This document shows, one piece after another, positions 12,282 through 22,539 of a stretch of 64,000 nucleotides of DNA; position 1 is the stretch's first letter; each line of letters begins with the position of its first letter. The DNA comes from Cristatella mucedo (Eukaryota; Bryozoa; Phylactolaemata; Cristatellidae). The position numbers were made by a program, and so were the translations under genes. The notes beneath the pieces were generated by a model. That model did no database searches. It had not been told where the DNA came from and worked only from the letters and a program-made list of their open reading frames with translations. The stretch covers positions 2,041,001-2,105,000 of the forward strand of contig WPIO01000066.1 of the NCBI GenBank assembly GCA_009760855.2, in the 5' to 3' direction.

Positions 12282-13299
12282 ATGGCGTCGCTTAACGGCA
12301 CGGGGCCATGGAATACCTCCGGCCCAGCGTTCGACATCCAGCAGGCGAGCCTAAACGACCGCGCTATGTTTGCTTCGATCAGTCGCGATTTGACGGAGCG
12401 TTTGCGCGCGCTCGAGGAAGAGAACGCGCGGCTACGCGCGGCGGAGGCTTCGCGGGTCAGCCGCCCCAGCGCCGGCCGGGTCGGTTGCTTCGCCGCCGAC
12501 CTGCAGCCCGCCAGACGCGCCGCACGGCGCTCCCACCGTACTTCATTTGGCGTCGCAGTACACGGTCGGTCCCTTACCGCGTCCGGAGGGGTCCGCTTCG
12601 CCGACCGCTATGCGACCCGCTGAAGGTTACGACGCGCCCGGCAGGAGTCGCTCCGCCGCACGCTGCTCATGTTTCGCATGCTGCGACCGCTATCCTTCTT
12701 TCACTCCGCGCGGAGCCTTTTTCGGCTAACCCTGCTTCCGGTGGCGCGGTAAGCTACGCCCGGCCGGACCATGCGGAGAACCCACAGGTGCACTCGGGAG
12801 CCGCCCTCACTTGTGCGCCGGCGGCTAACGCAGGCGGAGACTATGCCCGAGCTGTTGCTAGCCCGCGCGCTGAGCAGGCTCCTCGCACGGCTGAGCCGGC
12901 ATTGCCGAGCCAGATCTTCGTTGTGCCTGCACCCGCAGCCGCGTTTGACGGGAGCGTAGAGGCCTCGTCGCTGAAACTGGCACCATTCCGGGGGACCAGA
13001 CGGACTCCTTCCCACGGTAGATCGGCGATTACGAGGTGCTTTCTAGGTCCTGCGGATGGTCTCCGGTCCTTCAACTATCACGCTTGGGGTCGTACTTTCG
13101 CGGCCGAGCGCTCGACGTATATCGCTCGGTCTATGAACGGCTCTGCACTGGGCCAGGCCAACGATGTACATTCGAGGAAATTGAAGTTGAACTGGTGTGG
13201 ACGTTCATCTCTGGCGTGCGTCACGATGCTGCTCGCGGGACTCTACACGGTTGTCGCCAGGGTGCTGCACAAAGTGTTTACGACTTCTATAGGAACCTT

Positions 13300-13646
13300 G
13301 AACTTCCTCCCGACCTGCGTCAGAACATTCACCTGACCTGACCACATTTAAAAAGAATTTAAAAACACCTATTTAGGACAGCATTTAGTGGGTCCCTGTG
13401 ATTCGTCCTTCGTGTGCTTATGCGTGCTGACACTGTGCCTGCTGCCACTAACTACATTTGCATGCTGACCATGTGCATGTCACCCCTAACCATGTTGCTC
13501 ATTTTGTTTGTTTGTCAAGCATGATTTTACTCACCATTCAATTGCATTTCCATTTGCAGCAAATGTAAAGCGCCTAGAGAGAGATTGAGTTCTTCGAGGG
13601 CGCTTTATCAAGTGCACTATTATTATTATCATTATTATTATTATAC
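13300..13646 (+). mobile_element. LINE B 3' fragment inserted in gag
   Basis: From 'CTTCCTCCCGACCTGCGTCA' through the usual 3' UTR ('TTTGCATGCTGACC', 'CACCCCTAACCATGTT') and tail 'GTAAAGCGCCTAGAGAGAGA' to a TTA/ATT repeat. The gag reading resumes immediately after it. Confidence 0.92.
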
Positions 13647-13926
13647 TGCCGCTATCGCTTATCCTACTACTCCGCCGGCGGACCGTGACGCTATGGTCCT
13701 CTCCTTGTTCGTTGGAGGCCTTCATCCCGAGATTAGCGGCGCCGCCTTTGCCAAAGACTGCGCTTGCCTAGACGAGGCCATAGCTTTCGCTGAAAGATGC
13801 GAAGCCATCCCTCGCTTCTTTAGTCGCGGGGCTGCTTCTGCTGCACACGCTGGCGACCAAGGCTGCCCACACCCATCCGGAAGGGATAGGGCCCCTGTTT
13901 CTCGCGATGTAGAGAGTAAGGTGGAT

Positions 13927-14118
13927 GCATGAGCCGTAATGGCTCACTAGGTAAGGCGGTTGCTTTTCACGATCTCGGCCCCGAGGTCGTGGGTTCGAAT
14001 CCTGCAGTGGGCGATCCTTTATCGCTACTGCAAGCGGTGGTGATAGCCATGAAGGCTCTTCTGTCGCTATACAAAAAGAGGCTGTTTAATCAGCTAGTAT
14101 TTATTTATTTATTTATTG
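13927..14118 (+). mobile_element. SINE1, copy 3 (best preserved)
   Basis: The most complete SINE1: A-box-like 'TGGCTCACTAGG', B box 'GGTTCGAATCC', body 'GGGCGATCCTTTATCGCTAC', 'CTGTCGCTATACAAAAAGAG' and a TTTA-repeat tail ending at 14118. It is inserted in the gag region. Confidence 0.92.
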
Positions 14119-14635
14119 GCCGGCAAATGACCCAGGTATATGACCTTCTTGCTAAGGGGCAGAGGGGAACCTTCGAACCCACCACAAAGTAGTCGTATCA
14201 GCCTCGAGGCAAGCCGCTTGTACAGAACAATCGGCGGCCGACTACTGGGTGCAGGCTGCCGTGGGCTACAGGGATAGATGGGTGGACGCAGGACGTGGCA
14301 GACCGTCCTAGTACGGGTCGGCTTATTGAAGCCGCGGAGAGTACGGGCCAGCACACCTCAGTCACGCGTGTTCACGGCCAGACTCGAGGGGCCGGCGACC
14401 TGTTGCCCGGTTCTCTTGGTCCGAGTGGGTACGTGGGCCGTGCTTCGGCTGTGTGGGCACCTTCGCTCTCGACAGGCGTCCACACCTATCCCACGGCTTA
14501 CCAGGCCTCTGAGAGTGGCTTCGGTCTTCATGGCTACGGCTTCCTTGAGGCTCGATCGGCCCAGCCGCAACAGGAGCCGCCACCGCCGGCGCCAAGGAGG
14601 CAGGAAGTGGTGGGCACCCGCACACTCTTGCACCG

Positions 14636-14995
14636 GTGACGGTGAATGGTGGGCTGGTTACCGGACTTTGGGACACAGGTGCCAATATCTCAATGATGGC
14701 GGCCTCTTTCGCCCGCAAGCTGTGCCTTCCCTTGTCGACAGAGTCACTTCGGGCGTCCAGTATCACGGGTTCTTCCCTTATAATAGGGGTCGTGACAGCG
14801 AGCGTACAAGTGGGAGGCATAACCAGCGAGCACCAATTCTATGTCACCACCGAGTCTCTGCTGCTGCTGCTGCTGGGAACTGACTTTCTTGCCTCCCTAC
14901 CGCCGGTCACCTACGACTATCGGCGTGGAACCGTGCAGGTGGGTGACCACCATCTACCACTGGTGGGTCACTCGGAGGCTTTAGCTCCGCCATAA
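14636..14995 (+). pseudogene. retropepsin-type aspartic protease of the Gypsy-type element
   Basis: A 119-codon frame with the hallmarks of a retroelement aspartic protease. The active-site motif is 'GLWDTGANIS' (D-T-G-A at residues 13-16), there is a flap-like glycine-rich segment around 45-60, and the second hydrophobic-Gly motif is 'LLLGTDFLASLP' near residues 77-88. It would process the Gag-Pol polyprotein as a dimer. No reverse transcriptase follows: the element ends near 15470, where the segmental duplication starts. The frame itself looks open, but it is cut off from gag and pol, so I call it a remnant. Confidence 0.82.
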
Positions 14996-15496
14996 CAGAT
15001 TCGCCGAGCTACGGTCAGGCAGAGCAAGTCACCGAAGCTGGTGGATGGCAGCTAGGCATTGCAGGCAAAACTAATGCCAGTGTTTCAGTTGCAGGCGGTG
15101 ATAAACCGACGCCGAGGCCTCGGATTTGTCCACATCAACCTCAGCCAACCGGCTTGGATGCGAACATTCCCACGGTTCTCGGTTGCGACGCCGCCAGCTG
15201 TGGACCCGGCTCCACCACAGTTTCGCGGCAGCCATTCGGTTCCGCCGGAGCCAGCTTCACGGACAGGTCGCCGTCTCGGGGCCTCTACACATGGCATAGC
15301 TGAAGGCGAAGTGACACCTCCGAGCCCGAGCCCTCTGGCCGAGCGGCAGGGCGACCCAGGAGACGACGACCACCGTTCTTCAGCTGGGCAGGAGGATAAC
15401 CAATGCCATTTGCTGCGCCGCGACCGCGAGCGTAGGCCTCGATATCGAGATATGGGGTGCTAATGCGAGTGTGGTGCTACCGCAGTATTGCATGAC
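14996..15496 (+). other. remainder of the LTR element, no clear domain
   Basis: GC-rich sequence like gag and protease, with stops in all frames. It is probably the start of the pol linker before truncation. Composition changes abruptly at about 15,470-15,497. Confidence 0.5.
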
Positions 15497-15606
15497 CCAT
15501 GGATTCCGAAAAGCGGGTGGTACGATGCTTGGCCTGATGGGGGAGTATATCGGAGAGATAGGCTGGAGCCATAGAATGAAGGGACCTAAAAGTGAGCGAC
15601 AAAACC
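15497..15606 (-). mobile_element. LINE B fragment at the duplication edge
   Basis: Matches LINE B RT C-terminal sequence in reverse ('TTGGATTCCGAAAAGCGG' onward). The longer corresponding copy is 52410-52922, so here the LINE is cut by the duplication breakpoint. Confidence 0.8.
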
Positions 15607-16144
15607 ATTCATGCTTTGATGATGAAGCATGGAGCATTCTCATACTTCAAAAATGAAGCGTGAGAATACAAGATACTCAAGCACAATCGCATGAACTTTG
15701 AGAGCTACATCTAGCATGCTGTTCCCCATCGTTGGAATTAAAAAACACTTTGAGCAAAGCACTTTGCGAAAATAACAGCATTGTACCCGGGCTAGCTTCG
15801 GTTGGCTGGGAAAGAATGCCCATGAAGAGGCACCAGTCACCTGCTAGGCTGGGGTTAACCTATAAGTAAAGCTGGATATACGATGGCGGTAGGTCTCCAG
15901 GTCTCTTGTGAACGGAAGTTGGCAGAGCTAATCGTGGTGATGGACGCTCCCGATCTCGCATATTTATGCACCTGAATGGGTGCAGGCGTGTGCTACGGCA
16001 ATTACGCCACGTAGGCATCGCTACGAGTACCCAAGGCCTGAGCTGAGCCAGATATCACACTCATTGTTACGGCCTCTTTATTTTACGTTTTCCGTGCAGC
16101 TTGTTGCTGCACCCAGCCCTCCGTGAGCTTGCGTCTTTTGGCGG
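15607..16144. other. conserved spacer shared by three units
   Basis: This spacer ('GAAGCATGGAGCATTCTCAT' to 'CTCCGTGAGCTTGC') recurs at about 45340-45883 and 52923-53461, always ahead of a LINE B fragment and the candidate promoter. No coding signal is seen. Confidence 0.75.
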
Positions 16145-16545
16145 AATAATAATAATAAAAATAATGCACTTGATATTCGCCCTTGGAGAACTTAATCTCT
16201 TTCTAGGCGCTTTACGTTTGCTGCAAGGTAAACGTGATTGAATGGTAATATCACGCTTGATAAACAACACGAATAGCGTGGTTATGGGTGACATGCACAG
16301 GGTCAGCATGCAAATATGGTTAGTGGCGACGTGCTCAGTGTCGGCAAGCACAACCGCATGAAGGATGAATCTCCTGGACCTACTATGTGCTGTCCTAAAC
16401 AGGTGTCTTTTTACGTTTTTTTTAAATGTTGTCAAATCAAGAATTTTCTTACGCAAGTCGGAAAGGAGTTCCAGGCTATAGGAGCATACGAACTGAAATC
16501 CACGGTCTCCACGAGATTTGAGGTTTACACGAAGTATTGGTAAAC
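16145..16545 (-). mobile_element. LINE B 3' fragment
   Basis: Reverse-strand LINE B tail: AAT repeats, 'TGCACTTGATATTCGCCC', 'CTCTTTCTAGGCGCTTTACG', then 3' UTR and the last RT codons. Orthologous insertions in the other units are at 45884 and 53462, so it predates the unit duplications. Confidence 0.88.
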
Positions 16546-16714
16546 TGGTTTTGTGCTGTGGTTTGGATCGGGCGCTGGGAAGCCACGTTTGGAATTCGTT
16601 CGAAATCCAGAGGAAACACTAGTGCTCGTAGCTTTTTTTTTAAGATGTCAAAGGTCTGGGGTGCACAGCGACGACATAATCAACGCCTTCTGCGTCACTT
16701 ATGAAGACTCTATC

Positions 16715-16776
16715 TATAAAAGCCTCAATGGTATTCGTGTTTCCACCACCTTCTGTCGTTTGCTAGTAAACGCCAG
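16715..16776 (+). promoter_or_regulatory. candidate core promoter and first untranslated exon of gene copy 1
   Basis: TATAAAAG at 16715-16722 is followed about 30 bp later by a C/T-rich stretch that could hold the transcription start. A strong splice donor, CGCCAG|GTAAGAAC, has its GT at 16777. The same arrangement precedes gene copies 3 (46983, donor 47045) and 4 (54040, donor 54103), in each case about 1.4 kb upstream of the start codon. That this drives the gene is an inference. Confidence 0.5.
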
Positions 16777-16871
16777 GTAAGAACACTGCTTGCTGTATGT
16801 TAGTGTGCTTTCCTTACGAAAGATGAGTATTTTGTACTACCTAAATGTATTTAGCAAATTGTTCAGAGAAG

Positions 16872-17170
16872 GTATAATAACAACAACAATAACACTCTTG
16901 ATAAAGCGCCCTCAGAAGACTTGAGCTCTATCTAGGTGCTTTTCTTTGCTATAAAGGAAACACGATCGAATGGTGAGTGCTGTTATGCGTGATAAATAAC
17001 GTGATTAACACGGTTAGGAGTGACATGCACAGGGTCAGCATGCAAGTGTGGTTAGCGGTAGCATGCACAGTTTCAGCACGCATATGCATACCAAGGACTT
17101 GAATCGCAGGGACCCACGATGTTGTGTGATAAATAGGTGTGTGTTTTACTTTAGTAGTGCTTCTGAGTCG
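16872..17170 (-). mobile_element. LINE B 3' fragment, second in the upstream region
   Basis: Reverse LINE B tail ('CTTGATAAAGCGCCCTCAGA') and 3' UTR ending near 'GATAAATAGGTGTGTG'. It is also present at 47150 and 54205. It lies inside the presumed first intron of the gene. Confidence 0.82.
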
Positions 17171-17534
17171 AAATCACAGGCCGCCTATGGTTGAGCACAC
17201 TTAGCAAAGACCCTGGAATGTCTTCAAAGCCCTGTGCGATCTTCTACTAGTTTGCTGTAATTCCTAGTGGAAGCCTAGTCTCATCTTTGAATGCTTAAGG
17301 TTTTATCAACCTAAATCAGTTCACCCTGGGTTTCTACGTCCTTTCATAATAGAACGCAATAGTTTTTAGTGGTACAACTTCCAGTATGTGCATTTCCTCG
17401 TGACTTACCTCCAGATTCAGAGACAAGGAGTGACAATTTGCTAATCATCTCGGGTGTCCTCCATGTTTTTGAGTTAACAAACCTGTTAGCCTGTCAATAA
17501 TTAGCCAAATTTTCCGACTTTTTCCAAAGGTAAT

Positions 17535-17940
17535 TAATTATTAAGAGGTAATCTGTTGAGATCATTTTTGTGAGCTGCAATTAGACGTGCTATTGAGAAA
17601 TAAGATCTATCTCCTGTTAAACTGAATTAAAAGTAAGTGAACATGGTGGTATAAAAGCTGTTTCTTTCAAGAGTCGGCGACAATTAGCATGGACTTTCGA
17701 ATGCCAAAGAAGGATCCCTAGTACTGTAGAACGCCGCATCCATTGTCAAAATGTCATCTGTTCAGATCATTTTAGTAAGCTGCAAAATGTCTGCCAGGCA
17801 ACTATAAAAAACATGAGCCTAAAACGCTTACTTTCCGCTCAGCATCTGATACTTTCAAATGAAGATGACGACTAACGTGGATGATCGATTACCAAGAGGT
17901 TTTCCTTGTTCTTTTGAAGGCCGCAAGACTCTTTGGGTTT
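17535..17940 (+). repeat. two degenerate direct repeats of about 200 bp upstream of gene copy 1
   Basis: The segments beginning 'AATCTGTTGAGATCATTT' (about 17550) and 'CATCTGTTCAGATCATTT' (about 17753) both continue as '..AGCTGCAA..'. Each later reaches a similar '..AGGCCGCA..'/'GCCGCATCC' block. The pair is present upstream of each gene copy, so it is part of the ancestral unit. Confidence 0.55.
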
Positions 17941-18130
17941 GAAGCTAGATTCCCAATTCCCTGAAGTGAGTTTTTATGCTTTAAGATGATAAGGTCTTCA
18001 ATTTTTATAACATATAGAGCTGTAATTTTATGGTAATCCTGTTATTCGTAGTATTGTATTTTAATATATCTTTCAAGTTATCTTAATATATTATGTTCTG
18101 GTCGCAGGAGAAACTTCTATTAAAACCAGA

Positions 18131-19367
18131 ATGGATATCGACACAGCAAGCACACAAATAAACCCTGACGAACAGAGCTTAGTCTTTGACCACAGTCAAG
18201 GTAAGGCACAGCAGGCATCTTCTCAGCTGTTTGAACCGAGAGCATTTTAATCTCGCTATCTAGGAGCTGAAAGTGCACTTACACTCGAATTCGTTACGCT
18301 GACGCACTTGGCTGAGACACATCCCGATGATGATCCATTTCATTGCAGCCACAATTCGCCGATCAAACTACTTAGGTGGTGAAGCTATCAGGCGCTCTGT
18401 ATTTAACATTTCTGCAAAGGTTCGCCGTTCACTACCTTTTTCTCAAAAACCGTGGCAGTCACAAATAGCTGCCACGTCTGGTGGTAACCTGTTGGTGACC
18501 GCATCCTTTCAAGGTTTCACAGAGTATAACTCAGACCTGAATGAGATCAGTCGCTGGTCGCCCAATGGCGACCAGGCGTTTGTACACTATGCAGAGAACG
18601 CCAGCCGAAGTGATCCTGCCGAGAACTTTGGCAGTAACTGCAATGAAGATATCGTTTCCTTGGCAGAGTTGCCTGACCGGCGCCTTGCTTTGGCTTTGTC
18701 ACCGTGTGGGCGTGTCGTGTTCCTGAAACGGAGTCCTTGTGAACCGTGCAAGTGGCTTTTTGACGGAGCCTTTAGTGGCATGACAGGATTTGTAAGCTGC
18801 TTATCAGTCGGAGCCCAGTTTCTCGCTCTAGCAGAATCTCTAGCCGATTCTCGGTTTGACAATTTCGTTTTTTATGACGCATGCAGAGGCATCCTGATTT
18901 TGAAACTAGCCACGGACTTTAGCATAATGGATTTGACCGCTTTGGCAGATAGATGTATCATTAGGGGCACCAGAAGAGGCCTTGTACCCGGTCGCAGTAT
19001 TATAGCTTGCATTGATTACCGTCGTGAATGCTTGTGGGAAAGTTGCGTAGACTCATGTAGAGTAATCGGATCACCTAATCCAAATATTCTTTTCATGGCT
19101 CCGTTTAAAAATGAGCTTATAAGATGCATTAGAGCTGACGATGGAACAGACTGCGGGCTAATTATTCGAGACGATGGCGACGGTCTACGTGAATGGCTAC
19201 TCTTAAAGCAGACCAACCTGCTGATAATAGATAATGGTGTGGAAATGCAATTGTTAACCCTTAATTGTAAAGAATTATCTTTTTACTCGATGTCTTACGT
19301 TAACTTACATAAAAGAAACGGTGGCCCAATTCATTATGGTGCTCGTAAGATCCGTGTGATTAAATAA
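18131..19367 (+). CDS. tandem family gene, copy 1; 362-residue protein, possible beta-propeller
   Basis: Model: exon 18131-18200, intron 18201-18348 (GTAAGG...TTGCAG), exon 18349-19367. The split codon G|CC keeps the frame and gives 362 residues. The last exon is also open upstream to an ATG at 18327, but those codons are the intron end and are not conserved in copy 3. A 5' UTR intron is likely (donor GTGAGT at 17966, acceptor ...TCGCAG at 18107). The protein has a short acidic N-terminus ('MDIDTASTQINPDEQS'). It then has about six units of strand-rich sequence near residues 62-93, 125-160, 172-212, 217-256, 267-305 and 312-350, and ends 'GARKIRVIK'. There is no signal peptide or membrane span. 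The function is unknown; a beta-propeller is my inference from the spacing of hydrophobic strands and Gly/Asp turns. Copies 3 and 4 have exactly the same exon lengths. Confidence 0.8.
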
Positions 19368-19426
19368 ATTTAAAAAGCATGTTATTTCACATCCAGATTA
19401 TGTAATTTCGACTAGAATGTGATAAT

Positions 19427-19432
19427 AATAAA
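19427..19432 (+). terminator. polyadenylation signal, gene copy 1
   Basis: AATAAA 60 bp after the stop codon, followed by a T/GT-rich element ('GCTGGTTTATTTTTTTGT'). Equivalent signals follow copies 2, 3 and 4 (42391, 49653, 56771). Confidence 0.75.
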
Positions 19433-19935
19433 ATTGTGTCATACAAAACTGAAATGCTGGTTTATTTTTTTGTAAATTCAGAGAAATAAAGGTTGTTAAA
19501 ACAATTTTTCCTAATATGAACTATAGAGAAGTTAGCATAACGTTGCCTTTTTTTATTTGCTTTGCTACTATGCATCTTTTAATCTATGCAGTAAGTAAAT
19601 ACAATTTCTCAAAAATTGGCATTGGATGGGATGAGTATTTGTGCTGAAATATGAGCATGACTTTTGGAAAGGAAAGTGTTACCGATGTTGGCATGCATTT
19701 TACGTAGTATGAAAGCTACATATTTTCCAAGCTTGCGAGTTGAAGTTACAATGCAACTGATTATCTACTTTTAAGGAATCCATATTTACTTTTTGGACGC
19801 GTGGCTTTGAATACCAATGCGATCACACGTGTTGAAAATTTTAATGCCATTGTTGTCAGCCATTAACGGCTGGTAATGACAGGTTTGGAAATTGTTTCAG
19901 ATCAGCTCCTGTTCAAGGGAACAGTCAGAATGGCC
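19433..19935. other. 3' flank of gene copy 1
   Basis: Noncoding flank conserved after all four copies (for example 'TTTTCCAAGCTTG' and 'CAGCCATTAACGGCTGG'). No feature is recognised beyond that. Confidence 0.6.
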
Positions 19936-20375
19936 TGCTTGGCTTGCAAGTTGCTTCTCACTTTCTGGCACTAATGGCTTAATGTTCATCATCCCTTCGA
20001 TCCTCTATGGAATTCAATGGGCCCCCAGGTCTTCTCGTTCAAACGACTATGCGAACCTTCGCACGTTCCGGAAACGTTATTGAAATCGAGACTCTTGTAC
20101 TATACACATGATGCGTGGTTTACGGTACATCTCGAGCGATAATTTTAAAAAGCCTATGGCCTAGATTAGGTGCTCGATCGCTTTAACCGGATTATGACTA
20201 TGCTACTAAATCTAAAAAAACGTTTGTTCAAGCTCTTGAGCATGCCTTAAATGGAAGAGCTAGGCAAGGAGCCATGTGGCACGGGGAATCCGTGCCAGCA
20301 AGGATAGCACTTCAATTAATCTGTCATAATTTTGATAAAGTGAAAGCTATTTTATAATAAAATATCTCATAATAA

Positions 20376-20412
20376 AATGAGATTAAATAAAAATAAAAAT
20401 ATTAATCTCATT
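20376..20412. repeat. AT-rich inverted repeat
   Basis: AATGAGATTAA and TTAATCTCATT face each other across a 15-nt A-rich loop. Confidence 0.6.
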
Positions 20413-20890
20413 ATATGATAAAGTGAGCCTGAAGGCAGCGATAAATTGAGTTCTTCGCTTAAGGAATTTCACAGAATCATTACCTTGTGTACACTTGCGC
20501 ACTAAAAACGAAATTCAACACGATTACTGAGCCGAATGCAAAACCCGGCTGAAAGTATTTCTTAGCGATATACAAACTCCATAATGTTATTATTATTATT
20601 TTCCTAGATTACTTTGCACGGCACTTTGTGGCGATTTAGTTCTGAGCTGGGTAATAAATTAATAAAATCAGGTGATAGAGAAATAAAATTTTGACAGCCT
20701 TAAGAACATTTTCGCTGAACTGAACTGAAGTCAGTCATGGTCTGCCGGCCTTAACTAGAGGCCAATATGCTTTCCATAGAGCTCTGCCAGGCAAGGCAAG
20801 AGTTGTAGAATTGCAGCAGCATAGCGCTACTGCTTGGGCTGGGATTTCTTAGGAATGAGGTGTAGAGTTAAAGTTTAGCAGAGTGGTGAT

Positions 20891-20917
20891 GCAAAGCAGC
20901 TGCATCAGCTGCTTTGC
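20891..20917. repeat. perfect hairpin
   Basis: GCAAAGCAGCT, loop GCATC, AGCTGCTTTGC: an 11-bp perfect stem. Function unknown. It lies in the segment missing from copy III. Confidence 0.7.
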
Positions 20918-21116
20918 ACGGCTCCCGGTGATAACCCATCGGAATTGGATGCAGAAGAATCTGGATTCTAAATGGTTAGCTTATTTGACTTTGACTGTGA
21001 ACATGGAATAACTTTCGAATGAGTTTCCCTAGGCTATTAAGCAGTAAGGCTCGCGAAGCTATACAGGCGAGTATGTTGTAGAGCTTATGACTGAGCCCCT
21101 TGATACGGACTCGGCC

Positions 21117-22539
21117 GTATCTCTCTTGATTTCGTGGAGTATACAGTGGGGCAAGTCAGTCAGTATAAGTAGCGATCGCCTATAAATTAGCCGCTTTGCT
21201 GGTCAGTCCGGCTCACTGGGTGCATTGTCTCCACTGGGCTCGTGCTGAAGCCTTCTGTGTTCAGGTGGCTAGCAGGAGCTGGGTGACTTGAAATTATATT
21301 GAGGCTCTGCCTGTAGCTTGTAGACCTTATAGCCTTAGACCAGTCGTTACCACCATCATCGCCACATCGTCGTACTTGAGAGATTTAAGCAGTAGCCAGA
21401 TAGGATCGTCGTCAGATAATGCTGCATACTGTGTAAGCTCTATCTCTGTGTGCTTCTTGGTGAAGATGTATGTCTAAGTCAGACTATAAAGAGTGGAAAA
21501 GATGAGATCAAGATTATTGGAGTTATAATCTTGCTGAAAATGTTTAGTTATGTTAGATCGGGAGTTGGGTAGCCATTACACGAGACGTCCCACTTGAATA
21601 GATTTATCATCTAACGATGAAGCAGAGAGTAAGTTTTTTAGTGTCGAATAAATACTATACTTGGTAAAACTTCTTGTGGAAATGGGTGTCGAATTGCAGA
21701 TCGATCATTCAGAGCTGCCAATGGGGTCGAGTCTATAGATCTGACAGCACTAGAATGAAAAAGCCTAATCAAATGTAATCTTCGAGGTAAACATTGCGCA
21801 CGATAATCCATTAATTGAAATCGAATCCTCATTTGTTCATAGCCTTTTAAATGACAGTTTATTGCAGTTCTAATCTTTTAGGTTACCATTTGTGCCGCAC
21901 CATCAGAGGCTGTAGCTTTGAAACAGGCGAGGGCATTCCTGCCATGAAATTTGAGGGGTTAATCTAATATAACTTTGTCTATTATTTAGAATCAAATCGC
22001 AGTTGTGCAAGCTTGATGTGTCAATATCCGAAGTGTTTCCGTTGAATGCCTGGAGAAGGCTATCTGACCTATTTGAGGCCACAGCACTTGAACGCACAAG
22101 TAAAGCTGAATACAACTCACTAAGTAAAACCTATAAAATTGTTGCGTTCAATTTAATATCGAAACTACATTTTCTCTGTTTATATTTAAAGAGATTGTAG
22201 CTTGTGTCGAGGCTTCGTTTCTCACTTATTGACGGGACCTGCATGCGTTTGTCCGGGTCATCAAAAACCTATCTCTCGATGGTCACAGCGAGAAATGACC
22301 TTTATCTAAAAGCTCAAAATCAGAGAATTTAGTTAAATTAGACCTCCTTCATTGGTCTGCGCTTCGCTCGCTCTTTCTATGTAAATATACTATATCAAGA
22401 TCAATATAAAAGCTTGCTTACATTTTAATGTGATTTCAATTGTGTTAGTTATTTACTTCTCTAACAGAAATAGTCTTATAATGAGGATGTACTTAAACTG
22501 GCATTCTCTAAAATAGTTTTTACGTGCATTTGGTCAGAG
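21117..22539. other. conserved flank, no recognised gene
   Basis: Collinear with 57280-58950. Part of it (about 21265-21420) is also recognisable at 43855-43985, after the pseudogene, so this flank belongs to the ancestral gene unit. Only short open frames occur. Confidence 0.6.

Larger units (their letters stand above)
12282..14632 (+). pseudogene. gag: gag polyprotein of a Ty3/Gypsy-type element, broken by frameshifts and two insertions
   Basis: The first frame (12282-12623) starts after the leader and contains a coiled-coil-like 'LTERLRALEEENARLRAAEA'. The capsid-like part appears in another frame at about 13096-13300 ('DVYRSVYERL', 'CTFEEIEVELVWTF', 'QGAAQSVYDFYRNLE'). It continues after the LINE B insertion at about 13647-13926 ('DRDAMVLSLFVGGLHPEI', 'LDEAIAFAERCEAI'). 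This order (aromatic-rich core, 'QG..SV..F...L', then 'F..GL.P.I') is typical of Gypsy Gag. A SINE1 interrupts it at 13927. Sequence to 14632 is probably the Gag C-terminus; I see no intact zinc knuckle. Codon use is very GC-rich compared with the surroundings. Confidence 0.75.
19936..21116. other. 1.18-kb segment absent from duplication copy III
   Basis: GGCC occurs at both edges (19932-19935 and 21113-21116). Copy III joins the two sides directly at about 57265. I see no terminal inverted repeats or coding potential. Either a microhomology deletion in copy III or an insertion here would explain it. Confidence 0.65.

Noticed and set aside
18327-19367. Single-exon 346-codon reading of gene copy 1 (and 55674-56714 for copy 4)
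   Set aside because: The first eight codons overlap an intron end with a good acceptor. Copy 3 has no equivalent ATG, and a conserved upstream exon joins in frame.
20581-20610. LINE B tail at the TTATTATTATT run near 20586
   Set aside because: The ATT run is not preceded by the GTAAAGCGCC-type tail, so it is an ordinary short repeat.
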